Shown piece after piece: positions 61,701 through 64,000 of a DNA stretch of 64,000 nt. The DNA is from RGIG2041 sp045652745 (GTDB taxonomy: Bacteria; Bacillota; Clostridia; UBA1381; UMGS1253). The stretch is taken from assembly GCA_045652745.1 (NCBI GenBank), contig JAZRUW010000012.1, positions 1 through 64,000 on the forward strand, given 5' to 3'. The notes below the pieces were generated by a model, which saw only the letters and a program-made list of their open reading frames with translations, had not been told where the DNA came from and did not search any database. Each line of letters begins with the position of its first letter. Position 1 is the first letter of the stretch. The position numbers and the translations under genes were made by a program.

Positions 61701-62663
61701 GACATTGCGGCGGACGGACAGAGTGCAATGATGACCATTGACGATGCAAAAATGTACGTGCGCTTAAATGAGGCACCGGCAGGTGCGGTATTGGCTGTTC
61801 GGGATATTTCGCCGCTTCCGACTTCGCCGAATCCGCCGGCACAGCACGGTGAGTATCTGCCGGAACATTCTGGCGATAAGACGTTATATGTAAAACTTGA
61901 GGGCGTAACAAATGCAACGATCGAGCTTGAGTTTATCCCGATTAAAGACGGCTTTGCCGTACCGAGTGATACCCCGGCGCGCAAGACGCTGGCAAACTGG
62001 TCGGTAGAGGAAAGTCAGCCGTTTACGGCGCAGGCGCTCGGCAATGCCGTAGCATTAAAGCTCGGCACACCGGTAAGCTTTGCCAAGGGTCAGAGAACCT
62101 ATGTAGACAAAGACAATATGGATGTTGTACCGTTTACGGAAAACTCCAGAACGCTCGTGCCGGTACGCTATATTGCGGAATCCTTCGGTGCAACCGTAGG
62201 CTGGAATGATGCGACGCAGGCGGTGACCGTAGATTACTTAAATAAACACATCGAACTGCAAATCGGTTCGAATCAGATGCTTGTCAACGGGCAGGCTACG
62301 ACGCTGGATGTTGTAGCAAACACCTACAACAGCCGTACCTTTATTCCGCTTCGAGCACTGGTGGAAGCACTTGGCAAGGTAGTATTGTGGGATGACCGTG
62401 GTTTGATTGTGATTTCGGATATGGAAATGGGTTATAGCGCACAGACGCTGACGGCGGCTTGTGCATACTTAGATATCCGTATCTTTGCAGGCGACGATGA
62501 AATTGCATTTGACCCGGCAAAAACAACGTATTATCTCAAAGGCGCACCGCGCGCAATCCGCACATTGCAAAATAACAATTCTGCGGTAATTACGGTGACG
62601 GACGGTCAGCCGGCGACGGTAACGATTGATGGAAAGGTATACACATTCTATTTTGAAAGCTGA
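58779..62663 (+). CDS. Secreted heparinase II/III-like protein with stalk domain, 1294 aa
   Basis: Signal peptide (about 1-30). N-terminal sandwich domains (about 35-205 and 260-420) match those of the 50213 protein. Lyase-like region (about 460-1060): HPRLIINDWDVIREKI, GNNQSSTANRANICLAVAIA, DGAFIETTDYWD and GGDNGAMHQNPSLGTFVMD, with the conserved His kept. The C-terminus is a copper-amine-oxidase-N stalk (about 1110-1215): SRTLVPVRYIAESFGATVGW and YNSRTFIPLRALVEALG. The stalk probably tethers it near the cell wall. GGAGGT is 8 nt before the ATG. Substrate unknown. Confidence 0.86.
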   Translation: MRSMMKSVCLILCLTLLCSVLPMGVFVAAAKENVIFSFDFEDCAVGEGITQDRANVNGWYTLTIKQNNAPLIVQSEKGRGNYAYIENISDAASGPKLMKMINLGALTNLRVSYECKGNRYVGFSMKDDAEKVSIKTKAYTEWTSVVVDIDVENAKFTTTIGGEVTQKDVAFSMFADPSQIQFEFGGSLSAGEYFYIDNVKITTTDDITAEAAQSAKTAAHPANQKYIEAAQKAQEEKLNVQFESRAPAAISVPEGQNYIVLEDFEGYGEVLKYDNWSIVGNKTYVNPAKEAGNQFVAISNTDREMHTPRFNRPLKNLNLNTMTFELDFAANPALDLIVYVKNADKSVQIARPGETYGDGKWHHLKAEVNFKDKKFVSYIDGAEVKSGDLVELMTADAWKTMEIQISAQLGAGAKGRLDNTVAYTPDSVANAVFDYQNNINWDMVKTDNPTGYTEIVREEHPRLIINDWDVIREKIKNDYWCGLWWQSVKNAADSYIRDNAMVPYRVNERGNIQETSQDIRIKSYVLSFVAGVTGERKYAEHMYKILKDVHDTFPDWSENLALLSANFIGAYAYAYDWAYHVFTPEERADVLRMTINRGVSIAVQGYENKLAEAYMTMMNRGNNQSSTANRANICLAVAIATEYPQIAEYLLDNASKGLPNVFAEFFPDGAFIETTDYWDASATDVMQAIAVLESGAKEGAKLPERLDWANTIPGFVNTGDFPIYYSGATASFNYGDTTSRFISSTSFLYLSARWGEPKYAWYEMTRNQVNSPFTTRRIPFAIAWYDPANAVCSPGEFPLDKFYQHLEDGGVNGISMRSSWEDEDMLFVAMQGGDNGAMHQNPSLGTFVMDYAGKRWFMLTGKNSLTGTYTIVSRHDGDESEIWHERTESNNTLIINPDKTAGQDSDAFAPLVRYDTAANAAYGILDISDAREDIQKWERGVMLYDNRERVIIRDEITMHMPSEINWFGHTNAQIDIAADGQSAMMTIDDAKMYVRLNEAPAGAVLAVRDISPLPTSPNPPAQHGEYLPEHSGDKTLYVKLEGVTNATIELEFIPIKDGFAVPSDTPARKTLANWSVEESQPFTAQALGNAVALKLGTPVSFAKGQRTYVDKDNMDVVPFTENSRTLVPVRYIAESFGATVGWNDATQAVTVDYLNKHIELQIGSNQMLVNGQATTLDVVANTYNSRTFIPLRALVEALGKVVLWDDRGLIVISDMEMGYSAQTLTAACAYLDIRIFAGDDEIAFDPAKTTYYLKGAPRAIRTLQNNNSAVITVTDGQPATVTIDGKVYTFYFES

Positions 62664-62668
62664 GTAAA

Positions 62669-62705
62669 AAAACAGGACTGCGAGTTTTTCGCAGTCCTGT
62701 TTTGC
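62669..62705. terminator. Bidirectional terminator
   Basis: AAAACAGGACTGCGA / TCGCAGTCCTGTTTT with a GTTTT loop, between convergent genes. Confidence 0.92.
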
Positions 62706-62710
62706 AATAT

Positions 62711-63589
62711 TTATTTTACGAGTACCTGAAGCCGTTTCGGTAAAACTTCTATCTGAACCGGTTGGGTTTCTTTCATAAGTTCACCGTCAATGTTGACCGG
62801 TAAATCTTTTCCGACGGTCAGTGTGCATTTTTTACAATGGATAATTTTAGCGTATTTTTTGATTTCGGCAATTTTGCCTTTGAAGAACTTAAGCAGCACA
62901 CCCGGAAGTGCGGCATAGGTGAGTTTTTTGATAACCACCAAATCCATGTACCCGTCCGTCGCCGTAGCCGCCGGACAAATCGGCAGGCCGCCGCCGTAGA
63001 ATCTGCCGTTTGCGGCCGCAAGCAGGAAAATCTCTTCGTCTACGGTTTCACCGGTGTCTGTTGTCAGGGTTACCGGCGTGAATTCCAGTTTAAGCAGAGA
63101 ACGTGCCAGCGCAAGTGTATAGCTTGCACTGCCTTTGTATATTTTGCGGATTTTTTCTTCCTGTAACAGCACATTTACGTCAAAGCCAGTACCGGCAACA
63201 TTCAAACAGCGTCTTCCATTGACACTTAACATATCGTAGAGTTTCACCTTGCCGTTTACAGCGGACAAAACCGCCTCGGTTGTATCCTTCGGCAAAGCTG
63301 CACCGCTCACAAAGTCATTACCCGTGCCGGCCGGCACGAAGGCAACGGGGACAGATAAATCCATACCGGAAACGACTTCGTTAAATGTGCCGTCACCGCC
63401 GATGGCGATGATGCGGCGGCAATTCAAATCCGCACACGCCTGTTTGGAAAGCACGGTAGAATGTCCGGCGTATTCGGAAACAAGTGTGGTAAATTCCACG
63501 TTTTGTTCTTTTAAAATCTCTTCGGTTTTTTGAAGGCAAGCCGCACCTTTACCACCACCGGAAAGTTTGTTTGCAATAATGTATACCAT
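62711..63589 (-). CDS. YegS/DgkB-family lipid kinase
   Basis: 292 aa. Diacylglycerol-kinase catalytic domain: YIIANKLSGGGKGA, IAIGGDGTFNEVVSGM (nucleotide-binding GGDGT) and VAFVPAGTGNDFVSGA. The C-terminal beta-rich lobe follows, with the usual GGLPICPAATATDGYMDLVV. It probably phosphorylates diacylglycerol or a similar lipid in membrane turnover. ATG 63589 follows GGGGGA; upstream in-frame codons have no ribosome site. Confidence 0.93.
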   Translation of the reverse strand: MVYIIANKLSGGGKGAACLQKTEEILKEQNVEFTTLVSEYAGHSTVLSKQACADLNCRRIIAIGGDGTFNEVVSGMDLSVPVAFVPAGTGNDFVSGAALPKDTTEAVLSAVNGKVKLYDMLSVNGRRCLNVAGTGFDVNVLLQEEKIRKIYKGSASYTLALARSLLKLEFTPVTLTTDTGETVDEEIFLLAAANGRFYGGGLPICPAATATDGYMDLVVIKKLTYAALPGVLLKFFKGKIAEIKKYAKIIHCKKCTLTVGKDLPVNIDGELMKETQPVQIEVLPKRLQVLVK

Positions 63590-63622
63590 GGAAAAATCCC
63601 CCGTAGAAAAATCTTCATACAA

Positions 63623-63650
63623 AGTATAACATACTGTCGTTTTTTGTCAA
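63623..63650 (-). promoter_or_regulatory. Promoter of the lipid kinase gene
   Basis: Minus strand TTGACA (63650-63645), 16 bp, TATACT (63628-63623). Confidence 0.65.
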
Positions 63651-63668
63651 GATTTGTCGAACGGAAAC

Positions 63669-63698
63669 TTGACAAAATAAGCAAAATTTTTGTATACT
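63669..63698 (+). promoter_or_regulatory. Promoter of the ABC exporter gene
   Basis: TTGACA (63669-63674), 18 bp, TATACT (63693-63698); divergent from the lipid kinase promoter. Confidence 0.68.
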
Positions 63699-63733
63699 AA
63701 TCAGGTGAATACGTAGTATTGAGGTAAGAAATC

Positions 63734-64000
63734 ATGAAAAAATCCACATGGAAGATGTTTTTAAAGTTTATACCGTATTATAAGCCGTATCTGGGCATTG
63801 TCGGGGTAGATTTGCTGTGTGCGGCGCTGACAACGGTTTGCGAACTGGTATTTCCGATGCTGGTGCGCTATATCACCGACCTTGCACAAAACAATCCCGA
63901 GGCGCTCGTTTTAAGTTCCGTGCTTCGGTTGGGTGCGCTCTATCTGTTTTTGCGTCTGGTGGATACGGCGGCCAATTACTATATGGCTTACGTTGGACAC
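63734..64000 (+). CDS. ABC exporter, N-terminal part (cut by window end)
   Basis: 89 codons are visible. MKKSTWKMFLKFIPYYKPYL is the amphipathic lead-in usual for ABC type-1 exporters, followed by TM helix 1 (GIVGVDLLCAALTTVCELVF) and MLVRYITDL, then a second hydrophobic stretch (LGALYLFLRLVDTAANYY). The ATPase part lies beyond the window. GAGGTAAG precedes the ATG. Export substrate cannot be told. Confidence 0.85.
   Translation, partial: MKKSTWKMFLKFIPYYKPYLGIVGVDLLCAALTTVCELVFPMLVRYITDLAQNNPEALVLSSVLRLGALYLFLRLVDTAANYYMAYVGH

Overview
The window looks like a chromosomal segment of a low- to mid-GC Gram-positive anaerobe of the class Clostridia, probably an uncultured gut Oscillospirales/Christensenellales-type organism. 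This is an inference from gene content: AddAB instead of RecBCD, a T-box leader, SLH-anchored surface protein, strong AGGAGG ribosome sites, sigma-A promoters (TTGACA/TATAAT), and secreted polysaccharide lyases with copper-amine-oxidase-N 'stalk' domains. No exact species can be named from sequence alone.

Layout. 1-170: 5S rRNA, the tail of an rRNA operon, with its terminator. 170-5200: an AT-rich accessory block with a modular palindromic repeat, a gene of unknown function, a CapA-family gene, a GNAT acetyltransferase, and a strip of decayed genes (membrane protein, PHP histidinol-phosphatase, aldo/keto reductase). 5240-11162: carbohydrate genes (glycosyl hydrolase-like GHL6 protein, TetR regulator, sodium:solute symporter, DUF4432 aldose-epimerase-like protein) interrupted by a MITE-like element. 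11196-18268: a lipoate-dependent 2-oxoacid (or acetoin-type) dehydrogenase locus with lipoate ligase, DeoR regulator, E2, E3 and a fused E1 alpha-beta chain; an 18-bp box is shared by the regulator and E2 promoters. 18397-25051: MATE transporter, NagB, small proteins, CYTH and cupin proteins, SulP transporter. 25186-31297: a MacAB-like exporter operon ending in an SLH-domain protein.

31315-34024 (minus strand): a five-gene operon carrying a phage-type terminase large subunit, putative small subunit, putative late regulator and a zinc-ribbon protein, with its own promoter but no portal, capsid or integrase gene. 34361-41597: addB-addA and a small membrane protein. 41600-42240: tRNA-Ser(GGA) with a duplicated 3' end and small palindromic repeats. 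42237-45884: small proteins, a stalk-domain/nuclease fusion, a CBM9-like protein, a second MITE-like element with a 10-bp target duplication, and a CPBP protease.

45893-50098: a T-box operon, probably leucine-responsive, encoding a LeuA homologue whose catalytic motifs are all replaced and a fusion of a TIM barrel (also missing expected metal ligands) with an acyl-CoA synthetase; this is the strongest candidate for an undescribed system. 50213-62663: two large secreted heparinase II/III-like proteins flanking a lipoprotein, a second MATE transporter and MurA. 62711-64000: a YegS/DgkB lipid kinase and the start of an ABC exporter, divergently transcribed.
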